Shown: positions 41,900 to 54,340 of the stretch, in pieces
How the letters are laid out: every line of letters starts with the position of its first letter
How positions within the stretch are numbered: position 1 is the stretch's first letter
Assembly (NCBI GenBank): GCA_003313425.1
Contig: NHZP01000076.1
Location: forward strand, 124,001-188,000
From: Pseudopyrenochaeta lycopersici
Lineage: Eukaryota > Ascomycota > Dothideomycetes > Pleosporales > Pseudopyrenochaetaceae
Length of the DNA: 64,000 bases
Direction: 5' to 3'
Translations under genes and position numbers: made by a program
The notes under the pieces: model-generated
What the model was told of the DNA's origin: nothing
The model's database searches: none
The model's input: the letters and a program-made list of their open reading frames with translations, nothing else

Positions 41900-43880
41900 A
41901 GCTCTTATAATAAAGAGTCCTCTAGCTAGCAGCCTAAATTTTAAGCCTATTAGAAAGATGACGCGTTAGCTAAAATATAGGCGGCTTGTGATTAACTTAG
42001 GGAAAGGGCCTGTTAACGCTAGGAGAAGAACAAGAATAAGGCTATAGAGGATTCAGAACTAGTTATCTTAGAAAACCCTGTTATTAAAGACGTAGAGTAC
42101 CCTAAATTTGCGCTGACAAGCTCCTGTACTAACTTATTGACTGAGGAAGTTAACCTACATTCCTTCTCTCGCGATACGATACAGCGTGCTACAGAAGCTT
42201 ATTAGATGTAGCTACGTAAGGAAGCTACTAATCTAGGTCTCCCTAAGGACTTTAATAACTATCTTCCTCTAGGTAGCCTTCTAGGTTTACTACTATCCGT
42301 AAGCTTAAGTCTACCTACTTCTATTCAGCGATTAGCACCCTTAGGTATCTAGCTTATAAAGAACTACCCTAGTAAGTTCTTAAGCCTTAAGCCTACGCAA
42401 CTTGCACGCCTAACAACACTATTTAGGTGTGCCCTGCATACTCTTAATAAGGATAAGAAGTCGTTAGAGATACGCTACCTTAACACTTCTACTCTAAAGC
42501 AGGAACTAACTAAACAACAACGCAGCTTTACTTAATAAAAGGATAAGCTAGTTAAAGAATATAATAAGCTTAGTAAGTAGTAGAATAAGCTCGTCGCTAA
42601 CTATAAGACCTTAGAAGGTTCGTTATAAGAAATTAAGAATAAGCGTAACTCTGCGTTACGCAACCGTCTGTTATCTAGCTCTCCTAAGGTTTTAGGCCTT
42701 ACTAGACTTACTCTATTACAGCTAGCCCTAGGAGCTATAAATAAGCCTCTACTAGAAGGAATAAGTATGCCTACACGAATCCTCCCCTAAGGTAACATAG
42801 CGGGCGGTATTCTTAATAAGTTTAGTTCCCCTTAGCGTGTTCCGCTCTTAACTAACCTTCCTCTTACTTGCGAATACTAAACATCCCTAGGCAACATAGT
42901 AACGCTAAGCCCTTATCTAACTAAGCTCTACTATAAGATTAAGGGGTTACATTAGTTCTTATCTATAAAGAATAAGTAAATTTAGGTGCCTCTAGTATAC
43001 TCTAGGGGTCCTAATCTTTATAAGTAGATTATAAAGATACTTAGCTATTTTAAAAATAATAGGTTAGACTAGTAATATAATAACATGCAAGCATAATTTA
43101 TCTTTTAAGCTACTAGCAGTTCTGCTTAAACCTTGCTGCGAGAGTCTAATAGGTTTTCATGTTAATATAAAGATAACTTTAAGTATTTTTATATCTTTAA
43201 CTCTATCTTTAGTAACTATAACTACTATATTATAGCAGAATAGTAATATAATACTTTAGTCTTCCTAGAACGTAGCTCGCTAGAATACCCTACTACAGTT
43301 AAAGTATAGGCTCTATTCTAGACAGAGTTTAACGCTATTACTACTTAGCTTAGATAGATTACTGTAACTTAAGTGTATAAGCTTTGGGCTAAGCTTCTAG
43401 GCTATCTCTAACAGAGCCTTAGTAGCGCGCCCGCTGTCTATACTGCTGCTAACTTCTAATCTCTTTGCAATATAATTAATAATGCATGTTAGAGCTACGA
43501 CCTCTAGCAATTGCCTTAGTATCTCGCTAATTAAACAAAGGGGCGTAACGCGCCAGCTAGACTAAGCCTAGCACCGCCTCGTAAATTTGTTCTAAGGATA
43601 GCGGTAGATAAGCCTATTAAGAAAGCTAGTGAGCCTGCTCTAGGCCTACGTCCGTTATTTAAAGATAATAGAATAGGTAACTATAAGCTAGCTAACGGTC
43701 CTAAGCCTTATAACGCGGACTCTAGCTGTAACTAGTATTAAGGAAATCCGCGCAGTAACCTAGCTACTAATTATTATATGCACGCAAGCCTAGAGACTAG
43801 TAACTCTAACTACAAAGAAGCCTCTAACAGCAACAGTAATAAAGCTAAGGTTGTTATTTATTTAGGGGAAGAGTAACCCT
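41900..43880 (+). pseudogene. Gypsy gag region
   Basis: A plus-strand reading full of TAG stops, with Lys/Glu- and Asn-rich stretches as in fungal Gypsy gag. A CCHC knuckle is not cleanly visible; a decayed C..C..GNPRSN segment near 43730 may be its remains. Assigned mainly by position between the LTR and protease. Confidence 0.55.
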
Positions 43881-44059
43881 AGATAAAAGTCCTTTATCTA
43901 GGGTTAATAATTAGTTTTAGGAAACCGCGCTAGCTACTACTTACTAGGGCGGCATACATAAGCCTGTAGCGCAGGCACTCCTGTAACGCACGCAGGCTGT
44001 CTAGAAAGATAAGCTATGTCTAGACAGCCTAGACTAGTTCGCTTTCACGAGCATAATTA

Positions 44060-47000
44060 GATAACAAGAAAACGCCCCCTACGTCGCCTGGACATTAGTA
44101 GACAACAGAGCAGATACAAACTTTATCTTACAGCGGTTCCTCTAGCTTACCTAAGGGTTCTAACTAATTCCTCTTATTACACCTATTATATGCGAAGGAT
44201 ACAAAGGTATTACTTTAGAATCTATTACTTATAGGGTTAAATTCTACATAAAAATTAATTCCTACTTTAAGCACACTTCTGCCTATGTTCTTAACTAGTG
44301 TAGAGCCTTTAACCTAGTATTAGGATTCCGCTAGAGGAAACTATATATACTACGCTTTAATTACTATTAGGGTATAATTAAATTCCCTAACGCATACTAC
44401 TAAACAGAATGCTGGTAACACTTACATACACTACAAGTCGTCTGCAAGCGAGCTACGCCTAACGCCTCCACACAGCCTAGTTCCTCTACAGATAGTAGGA
44501 ATGAAGGTAAGACTAGCTAATAACAAGCAAAGTTAGATACCGCAGCCCCAGCAAAGCCAGATGACAAACACTAAGTACTACACTAGTAAACTAAACCTGC
44601 GGTAGGCATTAAGGTCGTCTTACTAAGAGCTATTTAGGCGTTTGCTAAACAAAAAAACTACCCTCTGTTCATAATAGTTTGTCGCTCACTACCAGGAGTG
44701 TTACAGAAAATCCGCCGCGTAGCGGCATAAAAGGACTATAATAAGTTCTTTAACCCTCCTAAGGAAGTCTTATTAAAAGATATCCTGCCTCCGCACCTGC
44801 TTAAGGAATATGCCTTAATTATTCCTGTGTTTAACAAAGCAGCCGCAGCTAAGCTCCTAGATTACTTAGAACATAACTACGAGATTAAGCTTAAGCTAGG
44901 AGCTAAGGTGCCTAATTATTAAGTAAGACTATTTTCTAGTAAATAGTTTAAAGCTGTTAAGTAATATATTCAGGAGATAGAGGCCTGGGATTTTATCTTC
45001 TAGAGACCCTCTACTACACGAAATAACTTACTTATTATCGCTAAACCTAGTAGTAGTATCTAAGTCTGCGTAGATTATTAAGACCTTAACAAAGCCTCCG
45101 TTAAGGATTAATACCTAATTCCTTTCTTCTGCGAGACTTTAGCTAAACTTAACAAAGCTGTTATCTTTTCTAAATTTAATGTTGTGCACGCTTTTTATTA
45201 AATTCGCATGAAGCCTAGTTTAGAGTAGCTTACTGCCTTCTCTACGCGTTAGGGCACTTATTAATACCGCGTAATGCCTATAGGCCTCTGTAATACTCTA
45301 GCTACGTTTTAAAAGGTAATTAACAGCACTCTTTTTAAGTACCTTAATAAGTTTTATACCGCCTATCTAGATAATATCTTAGTTTTCTTAGAATTAGTAG
45401 AAGCCCACATAGAGCATGTAAAAAAGGTGCTTACGCGCCTTAAGGAAAAAAGGTTCTATATAGACCCGCGCAAATTAGAATTTTACACAGACTATATTAA
45501 GTTCCTAAGTATAATAATTATAAATAAAGGTATTAAAATTAACTCTAAGAAGATTAAGGCTGTATAGTAATAGGAAATACTAAAGACTGCCTAAGATGTG
45601 CTTACTTTCCTTAGGTACACTAGCTTCTCCCGGCGCTTTATTAAAGGCTACTTAAAGATAGCGTTACTACTTATACGCTTATTAAGGCTACTATTATAGA
45701 AAAGAAAAGTAGCTATCCTAACAAACCTGCCTATAAGAAGGTTTATTATAAGCTAATTGTATAGAGGGAGAAGAAAGTAAAAGCTTTTAAGGCTCTTAAA
45801 GTAGCATTTTGTGTAGGCGTAGTATTAAAGCATTTTAATCCTGCTAAGCAAATCTACATCTTTACTAATGTGTTAGGATATGTATTAGGCGGGGTTATAA
45901 AGTAATATAATAATAAGGACGTCTTATAACCCGTTACTTTCTTTTTAAAGAAACACTCCCTAGCAGAGTGTAACTATAATATCTATAATCTTAAACTTAT
46001 AGTAATTATACAGGCATTTAAAGAATAGGAGCCTAAACTTATAGGCTCTTCTTAACTAATACAGGTAATAACAGACTATAAGAACCTAGAATAGTTTATA
46101 ACAACTAAAAAACTTAGCTAATAGTAAGCACAGTAGTCCTTATTTCTTAGCTAGTTTAACTTTAAGATTGTCTATGCCCTTAGGGAAACTAATAGTAAAG
46201 CAGACGCTTTAAGCTGTTAACCTTAGGATACCCTAACAGACGCAGAAGACCCTCGTCACAGTACACGGGCTGCTATTCTTAGACCCCGAGTGCTCTCCCT
46301 AGGCATGCAACTAGCAGTTGCAACAGCCTTACGCGCCTTAGCCCTTAGTTAACCTAAGTCCCTAGACTAAATATCCTAGGAATAAGCTAAGGTAGTATAA
46401 TTTTACTTTACCCGCGCTCGTAGAACAGACTTTCCTGCAGAATTTAATAATAATAATAATAATCCTACGCCTATTAACAGTATAATAGATCCTTCGCTGC
46501 CTTATTATAAGGACGACTATTAGTTAATAGAAGAAATCCTAAACGCTGCGTACGCTAACAACGCTATAGCTAAAAAGGCCTTCGAAGCTATTAACACGGA
46601 AACTACTAAATTACTATTATAGTTTTATAAGAATAGCTACTACTTCTCTGCTACAGACCTGTTAAGCACAGGTAAAGGAGCTTCCTAACGCCTGTGGATA
46701 GATAATACTAGGCTTTACATGCCTCCTAACCTATAGTTGCGCCGACGCATTATAGAGTTATGTTATAACTATTAAATCGCTGGTCATAAGGGCCCTCGCA
46801 ACACGTTCTTCCTTATGTACTCGCAGTATTACTAGCTAAAGATACACCTGTTAATTAAATAGTATTACGACGCGTGCGCTACTTGTCGCTGAATAAAAAG
46901 CCCTCAGGACAGCAAGCATAGTTACTTATAGCTACTGCTAGTGCCTTATAGACGCTAGACAGAAATTTTAGTTAATTTTATTTAAGATTTACCTGCCTCT

Positions 47001-48100
47001 TAGCTAGATAGCTATACTTTTAAGAATATCCTTGTTATTATAGACCGCCTTATAAAAAGACAGTATTTTTTCTCTACGTATGGCTGTACTGTAGCTAAAG
47101 CCGCTAGGTGCTTTATAGAGGTCTTTAAATTGCATAGCATTCTCCTTAGTATTATCTCTAACCGCGGTTTAAATTTCGTTAGTTAGTTTTAGAGGCGGGT
47201 CTGTAAGCGACTGCGTATCTAACAGCGCTTGTTAACAGCCTATCACCCTAAATCAGACAGGCAGACTAAGCGGGCAAATTAAGCCTTAGAAATTTATCTT
47301 CGTCAGTACATTAACTACGCGCAAACTGACTAGGCTACCTAGCTTTACGTCGCTAAGTTTTAGGCCAACAATACAGTTAACGCCTCTACAGGCATGACGC
47401 CATTCTTTGCGGATCTCAGATATTACCCTTGCAGTAGCATACACCTAGGGGAAAACCATAATAAAAAGCTTAGTAGCACCGCAGCTAGTAATAAAATCCA
47501 GGTAGACGAGCTTATAAACACCTACGCGGACCTAGTTACTTATTTATAAGAACAAATGCTATAAGCTTAACAAGAATAAGCTTACTACGCTAACACCTCT
47601 CGCTAATTAGTGCTAAAGTACGCTGTTAGAGACTAAGTCATAGTTAATATAATTAATTAGTCTACTAAATAGGAATTAAAGAAGCTGGACCTTAAGTAGG
47701 CAGGGCCTTACAGTATTACGAGAGTCGTGCATAACAGCCAGGCGTATTAATTAGACCTTCTACCAGACATGTTAGGCAGCAGAGTTTTTCCTATGTTTTA
47801 CCCTAAGCTTCTTTAGCCTGCGCCCTTAAAAGAGCTTCTAGATTAAGCGCCAGCTTAGCTAGTAGCTGTTAAGGTAATTAATCCTAATAGTAAGGTTTAA
47901 GACAAGTAGCTTATTAATAATTTTCTTAATTGCTAGCAAACTAGCGTTAAAGGCCGCTAAAAGCGCGAGTGGCAGTACCTGATTAAATAGACTAGATACC
48001 CAAAACCCACCTAGCACCCAGCGACTGAGTACCCTAATAACTACGACGCTTATCTGTTTTATTAGCGACAGCCTAATAAGCCTAAGCTACCTACTTACCG
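44060..48100 (+). pseudogene. Gypsy pol with chromodomain, RIP-inactivated
   Basis: Read through stops. Protease at about 44090 (WTLVDNRADTNFI). Reverse transcriptase 44760-45580, including INKGIKINSKKIKAV and the active site AYLDNILVF at 45361, YLDN instead of YLDD. RNase H about 45850-46130 (IFTNVLGYVLGGVI). Integrase zinc finger 46745-46910 (CATCRRIKSPQD). Integrase core 46960-47290, with ILVIIDRLIKRQYFF, SNRGLNFVS (Asp to Asn) and AYHPKSDRQTKRAN (catalytic Glu to Lys). Chromodomain about 47965-48060 (EWQYLIK.TRYPKPT.HPATEY). The three catalytic losses are all G-to-A. The chromodomain marks it as a chromovirus, the class that targets heterochromatin. Confidence 0.88.
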
Positions 48101-48181
48101 CATGCCTCCAAATTAGTCACTACTCAACGAGGATAGGCTAGCTGCAGAAGAGTATCTCAGCGGCGACGAAGGTATCTAAAC

Positions 48182-48304
48182 TGTTAGCTAACACGGTTAG
48201 CTCCTCACGTGCTCTGTTATATAAGCATCCACAGGGTATATAGTTCCCTTATGTCTTATTTGATAGGAATCAACCTAGTTCCTCCTGCCTACTGCCCGCC
48301 AACA
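48182..48304 (+). repeat. Copia copy 2, 5' LTR
   Basis: TGTTAGCTAACACGG...CCCGCCAACA. A TATA-like TTATATAAGC lies in its middle. Confidence 0.95.
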
Positions 48305-48318
48305 GTTATGAGCCCGGT
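48305..48318 (+). other. Primer-binding site complementary to initiator tRNA-Met anticodon arm
   Basis: GTTATGAGCCCGGT directly follows the 5' LTR. Its complement ACCGGGCTCATAAC contains the CTCATAA anticodon loop of an initiator tRNA-Met, not a tRNA 3' end. This matches the half-tRNA priming known for Drosophila copia. Confidence 0.65.
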
Positions 48319-48532
48319 TTGCACCTCCTAAGCTACGCAACTCTGCACGAATATAGCTTTAGACGTGTAACTAATAATAACTACGTTCACCTTTACCCGT
48401 TGTGTCTATTAACAGCTAGGTTAGCGTCAAAGACCTATATAGTCAACAAGTGTCGCTATTTAACTAGAACTGTTGCTCTCCGCATAGAGATTAGTTTAGT
48501 AATTAATTACTGAGATCACGATATCGTACAAC

Positions 48533-51500
48533 GACGCAGGAGTTACACGAGTAACTGTTTTACTGGATAAACTAGCCGACTAGGAGTTGTAGTTCTAGCT
48601 ATAATAAGAGAAAGCTGTCGTAGATGGCATTTAGAAGTACCATAATATCTTAAAACTAAAGGATGAGCTACTAAAGCTTAGAGAACTAACTAGACTGTTA
48701 CCTAGCGATATACGGCCAGGAGCGACAGAGATCAGCCAGCTAGACGCAGCTAAAAAGGTATTATACAGTAATCTCCTTTAAGACTAGAGATACGAAAGAG
48801 CAGAGTATATAAAACTTAAGCAGAAGGATAGTAAGCTCCTTCTTAACATCAGCCGTACGATTGCTGCTTAACACCTTTACCTTATTAGTAGAAAAGATAA
48901 GGCGTACGATTAACTAGTTACTCTTAAGAAGCAGTTTACGCTAACAGCTGCCTCACGAAGCAGAGAGCTGACTATTAAATATCAAGCTCTGCAGGACGGT
49001 CCTTAGAGTTAAGATCTTAAGTAATAGCTTAACGACTGGATTTATATTACTAACTAAGGCGGGGAGGCAGGTCTCCCTAAAATAACAGGTTATTAAGCTT
49101 AAGAGGATTTCCTAACATCTATTAGGACGATTGCCCCTGAATAGGCCGCGTTGTCGCACTATAACCTTATTAAAAAGGAGACCTTAGATAAGATAAATAA
49201 GATTCAACCTCTAGCAGACTATATAGCTCAGTTCAGGGTCTATTATTAACGAATTAGGCCTAGTGTAACGTCGCTTAGCACGTTTATAATACTCAGTGTT
49301 TTAAATAGAATAGACCAGAAGAACTAGAAGGACCAGAAGGAGCAGAGATCATCAAAATTAGCTCATAAGCCAGAATGTCTCTGCGGAGGTATGCATTAGT
49401 ACAGGGAGTGCTGGTACCTGTTTCCAGATCATCTAAAGAGACTAGAGAGCTTTCAACCTATTAAAGCTGTACAGGATAGAATAGCTGAGGCCTTGAAGAA
49501 CCTAGAGCAGGTTAAAAGGATTAACAAGCTCCTCGCTCGTTACGGCAAGAAAATTAAGGGCGTAGATGAGCCAATAAGCCTTGACGGTGGAAAGGAGAGC
49601 TAAGGGGGCAGTTTTGCGACCTACAGCTCCTTCTCTGTTACCTAGGTGTAACTAAAAACGCTGCCAACGATCATTAATCAATGGATCCTTGACCTAGGCT
49701 CAAACATCTATATATGCAATTCAAGGAGGTTTGGCTGGTGAGAGATAAGGCAGGCTACAGCCTAGGAAACGGTGCTTGCAGGAGACTTAATCCTAGTAAT
49801 ACAGGCCTAGGGAGAGGTTATATTTAAGGTCAATTAACTGTCTAGAATAAGTTAGATTAAGCTGACTAATGTAGCGCTTATAGAAGGCTTCTTTACAAAT
49901 GTTGTAAGCCTCTTAAGATGCTGAGAAATAGGCATTCAGTTTGACTCAGGACGAGATGTCATATACAAGCAGCATCCGTCAAACGTCACATGCCTACTTA
50001 GGTATAGAGAAGGACACTAGATCGTTGATGCTGACGAGAACGATTGTCTAGCACTAAGTAGCTTCGCAACAGCTCTTCGAGGAGCGTACAAGGTCTCACG
50101 GGAAGATCGACGTCCAATTGCCGCATCTCATGTTGAAGCTCATGAGATGTTTGCACACGCGAGCAAGGAGGCGATCGACCACTTGAATGCAAACGTACGA
50201 GGAATCAACCTTAAGCAAGAAGCTTGAGCACCACAGCTGCGAGAATGCGAGACCTGCATTGAGTCAAAATCGACAGCTCAGGTCAGCAGGCGTTAATCGG
50301 ACGATCAAGCTACAAGGCCTTTCTATAGGATTGTAGTTAATCTCGTACAGCTGATCCTAACAGGAGAAACGTGCTATAACGGAGATCGTTACCTCCTGTA
50401 TGCTGTATGCGAGTTCTTAAGGTAGCATAAGGCGACGACTCTTACTAATAAAACACTACCTGTCGTGATAGCAGCGTTGCGAGCGCTGATAAACAAGATT
50501 GAACGCTAGTATGGACATACTGTCGTTGTCCTTAAGGTTGACGGCAATCGCGGATATAGCTTACAGCTCTATAAGGTCGCGAGGCAGGCTGGCCTCAAGG
50601 TTAAGCTTCGAGCCCCTAACACGCCTGAACAGCTAGGAGCCGCAGAGCAAGCAGGGAACGTGATCATGACAAGAGCAAGATCACTTCGAATCAAGGCAGG
50701 ACTGCCAAAGTCGCTGTCAAGTGAGCTAGCAGTTACAGCAGCTCGAATCGTCAATGTCACGCCTACCAAGTCAATCGCATGGAAGACGCCATATAAGCTA
50801 GTCTATGGCAGGCAGCCTTCAGTTACCCATTTCTTACAGATAGGCTGCAAAGCCTATATCCTAAATAAGAAGCTAAAGAAAGCAGATAAGCTTAAGTCTC
50901 GTACATTCATAGGATACCTCACAAGGTACGACTCAACGAATATCTTCCGCATCTAGCTGCTAAAGAAGAGCTAGGTAATACGCGTAAGAGACGTAATATT
51001 TCAGAAGAACAGCCTTTTCAACGACTATAAGAAAGCTGAGAGAGAAGCTATCGTACGAGAAGATATTAACTATCTCAACATACCTCAGGTACAGGAGATA
51101 GAGGCTAATCAAGAGATACTGCAGAACCAGAGGCATCAGCTCAACGATAAGACAGCTCGTTCTACAGAGATAGCTGAAAACAACATAGTAGCAGAGTTCC
51201 ATAAGGACTGGGGCTTTCTACTAACACTAGAACCATCAGATTATAGTACTGCACTACCTTAACAGGAGGCAGACGACGATAGAGAATCAGGCTGAGCTAC
51301 AGAGCCGGTAGAACAAGTCAGTGCTGAAGATCAAGGCACTGAGGAACAGGTTCAAGAACAGCTGCTTAATGAGCTGCAGACACATCATGAGGATGACACG
51401 TCTACAGTCACAAGTAGACCAGATGGACCAAGTAGGCCAGATGGACCACTTAGGCCAGCTGCAACAGGCAGGCGAGGCCGACCACGAAAGCTACCATCTA

Positions 51501-53360
51501 AGTGGCCTAGAGGATGGAGCAATACAGACGACTATGTACCAGATCGTCAGCAGAACAATGCACCAAAGATAGCTAATCCTGCTGTTAGAAGTAGTAGCAA
51601 CATTATAGAAGGGAAGAGAGCTAGGAGGCTAGCTAACCAGGCCCTAGCTACATACTACAGAGCATTCGCAGTAGTATTAAATCCAACAGCTCCTTTGAAG
51701 CTCGCAGGTGAGATGCCTAGGTCAAGGCTACATCGTGACCAACTGCCAGAGCCGCCAAAGCGATAGAAGGAAGTGAAAGATTATCCATTCAGTGCTGAGT
51801 TTAGAGAGGCAGCACAAGCAGAGCTTAACAGCTGCTAGTTAAAAGATTACTTTAAGCGTACGGAGGTTACTACAACGATAACAGATGCTAAGGTTCTACC
51901 CTTAATGTGGGTGTTCTTGTATAAGTTCAACAAAGACGGGTACCTATACAAGTTTAAGGCGCGTATATGCGTACGAGGAGACCTGCAGGAGGCATAGGGT
52001 AAGACGTATACTGTAACGTTAGCTATTAAGGTCTTTCGATCTCTTATAGCACTAGCAGTAGCATTTAACCTAAAGATGTTTCAGTTCGACGCCCTAAACG
52101 CCTTTCTTAACGCTTAACTACTACGCAAGATATACTATCGTACGCCTAAAGAGTTCACAGACGAGTTTGGCGAGCTTCTTAAGCTTCAGCGAGCGCTCTA
52201 TAGCCTTAAGGAAGCACCACTGCTATGGTACCAGGAGCTCTCATTAACCTTAAAGAAGCTTAGGTTGAGGCCTGTGCCAGGAGCACCGTGCCTATACACG
52301 AACGACCGTCTGATCGTCTTTTTCTATGTGGACGATATCGTCGTCCTCGTCCATCCGCTCAATATGAGCTACTACCAAACGTTCAAGCAACAGATGCTTG
52401 GAACGTACGAGATCCGTGAGCTAGGCGAGCTGAAGTGGTTCCTCGGCATCCGTGTAATCCGCGAGGAACTTACTCAATCAATCTACCTAGTACAGGACTC
52501 ATTTATTAACAAGATCGCAGTAAAGTTTACCCTAAGGTCTAGCGTGAGATGCCCGGACGTACCCCTGAGGGACAACGTCCTCCTGCCTTCAACAGAGGAT
52601 TTAAGTGCTGCTCGAACACAAAGGTATCAGCAGCTAGTTAGATCACTAGCGTATATATCGACATTAACGAGACTAGACGTCGCGAGAGCGCACTTAATCC
52701 TTGCACGCCACCTACAGAATCCAGGGCAAAAGCACCTGCACGCTGCCAACCATGTGTGGAGATACCTAATAGGCACAAAGCACCTAGCTATTCGAGCGTC
52801 AGGGGACATCCAGCACAGCATAACTAGCATCACATCGCCAGCTTAGCAGGAGCTAGACCAAGAACCTCTCTTTTATGGTGCATTAGATGCGGCCTTCGCA
52901 GATGAGCCTAAAACTCGCCGAAGCTCTTAAGGCTACATCTTTAAACTATATAGACTGCCTATCGACTGGAAGGTAACAGTCCAACGATCAGTCACAAAAT
53001 CAACTACTAAGGCTAAGCTACTATCTCTATCCCTTGCAGGATCAGAGATGGAATGGTGGCAACGCTTCTTTCAAGCTATTCAATTTGACCCTAAGTTTAC
53101 ACCAGCACTGTAGTGTGATAACCAGCAGACTGTCTTAATCGTGACAAAGGCAGTTAATAAGCTTCAGACGAAGCTAAAGCATGTGGACGTACATCATCAT
53201 TGGTTACGTTAGGAGGTAGCAGAAGGCAGACTGCAGGTAGACTAGAAGGCTACTACAGAGATGCCAGCTGACGGCCTTACAAAGATCCTTAGTTAACAGA
53301 AGCACGCTGACTTCGTACGCCAGCTAGGACTAAGTGACCTATCAAGGATTCGAGAGGAAT
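48533..53360 (+). pseudogene. Copia gag-pol polyprotein, RIP-inactivated, long open islands
   Basis: The start ATG has become ATA (ATATCGTACAACGACGCAGG; copy 1 keeps ATGTCG). The reading shows a CCHC knuckle (CLCGGMH.YRECWYLF, 49378), the pre-integrase HH-CC region (50130-50270), the integrase core (VDGNRGYSLQLYK, 50540: DSDRG reads DGNRG) with TPYKLVYGRQP, and the acidic linker. Reverse transcriptase 51890-52520 keeps YVDDIVVLV at 52330. RNase H spans 52860-53230. The 193-codon open island 52265-52846 spans the RT active site. Stops and the mutated start make it inactive on its own. Confidence 0.88.
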
Positions 53361-53486
53361 CAGAGAGTACTGCTCTCAGTCTGCAGGACCTGGGGGGGTG
53401 GTACTACCAACTACAGTAGAGGCAGACGCTTAAGGACACTCATTTACAGCTTTTATTGCTCTTCATTCACTCAAGCTGGGGGGTTG

Positions 53487-53609
53487 TGTTAGCCAACACG
53501 GTTAGCTCCTCACGTGCTCTGTTATATAAGCATCCACAGGGTATATAGTTCCCTTGTGTCTTATTTGATAGGAATCAACCTAGTTCCTCCTGCCTGCTGC
53601 CCGCCAACA
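53487..53609 (+). repeat. Copia copy 2, 3' LTR
   Basis: TGTTAGCCAACACGG...CCCGCCAACA, preceded by the G-rich polypurine tract at about 53476-53486. Confidence 0.95.
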
Positions 53610-54033
53610 TAAACAGTTTTACTTAAGTTAGCGCGCCTCAATTTGCCTCAATTTGCGCGCCTCCAGCCTCAATTCGCGCATCTATAGCCTCAAGATTGCT
53701 CGCCTTCGCCCTCACTCTGCGCAGTGCGCCTCGCTTTGCGCGCCACGTCTAGGGACCTTGTAACTAAACGAAAATTACAAAGGTTGCTCCTATATATATC
53801 GTACAAAGGTCTTTAGGTTCTATTTTTCGCGTCGCGGGGTAGAAGTGTTAGAAAACACCTTAGAGCTCGGCGATTTTATATAGGAAACCGTTTAGACATG
53901 CGCAGCGCTATATAAAGCCTATTGCTGGATTTACTAAGTTAGAGGGACTTAGTAGTAAACAGTTTTCTTATATTTTATCTTAAATTTTTGTCTCTCAGTT
54001 CAGAGGCCCTCACTATTTTGAAGGGGGGGGTCG
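53610..54033 (+). other. Gypsy 3' internal region
   Basis: Non-coding tail of the Gypsy element between the Copia insertion and the 3' LTR. It begins with repeats of CCTCAATTTGCGCGCCTC-type units (53635-53750) and ends in the G-run polypurine tract. Confidence 0.7.
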
Positions 54034-54335
54034 TGTCAGGGTTCAATCCTTTCAGGTTACTAGACGCAGGTGAAAGGGTTCAATCCTTCCAAGTTACTAG
54101 ACGCAGGTGAAAGGTAACGATCCTGCCAAGTTACTAGACGCAGGTGAAAGGTAACTGTTACCTCTTACCTTTCACCAAGCTAGGTAACTGGATCGGGACT
54201 AGCCTGCTCTAGCTTATGTATATAGGCAGCACCTCTCCCCCGAAGGTGAGAGGTATCTGCTATTTTGTCCATTTCCTTTTAAATTGAGTTTCTTCAACTA
54301 AGACCGTCCCAACTGTGCGTGTTGACTGCCTTACA
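54034..54335 (+). repeat. Gypsy 3' LTR
   Basis: 302 bp, the less mutated partner of 40904-41205. It is followed by the attac duplication. Confidence 0.95.
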
Positions 54336-54340
54336 ATTAC

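Larger units (their letters stand above)
48182..53609 (+). mobile_element. Copia (Ty1) LTR retrotransposon, copy 2
   Basis: 5428 bp, plus orientation, inserted 3' of the Gypsy chromodomain. It has 123-bp LTRs (48182-48304 and 53487-53609) and target duplication taaac (48177-48181 and 53610-53614). It is the same family as copy 1 at 8726. Its LTRs differ from each other by three transitions, all in the RIP direction in the 5' copy. Confidence 0.96.
40904..54335 (+). mobile_element. Ty3/Gypsy chromodomain LTR retrotransposon with nested Copia
   Basis: 302-bp LTRs (40904-41205 and 54034-54335) are flanked by the 5-bp duplication attac (40899-40903 and 54336-54340). Without the Copia at 48182-53609 the element is about 8.0 kb. 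A G-run (near 54021-54030) just before the 3' LTR is the polypurine tract. The coding region carries gag, protease, reverse transcriptase, RNase H, integrase and a chromodomain, in Ty3 order, all killed by stops. Confidence 0.95.
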
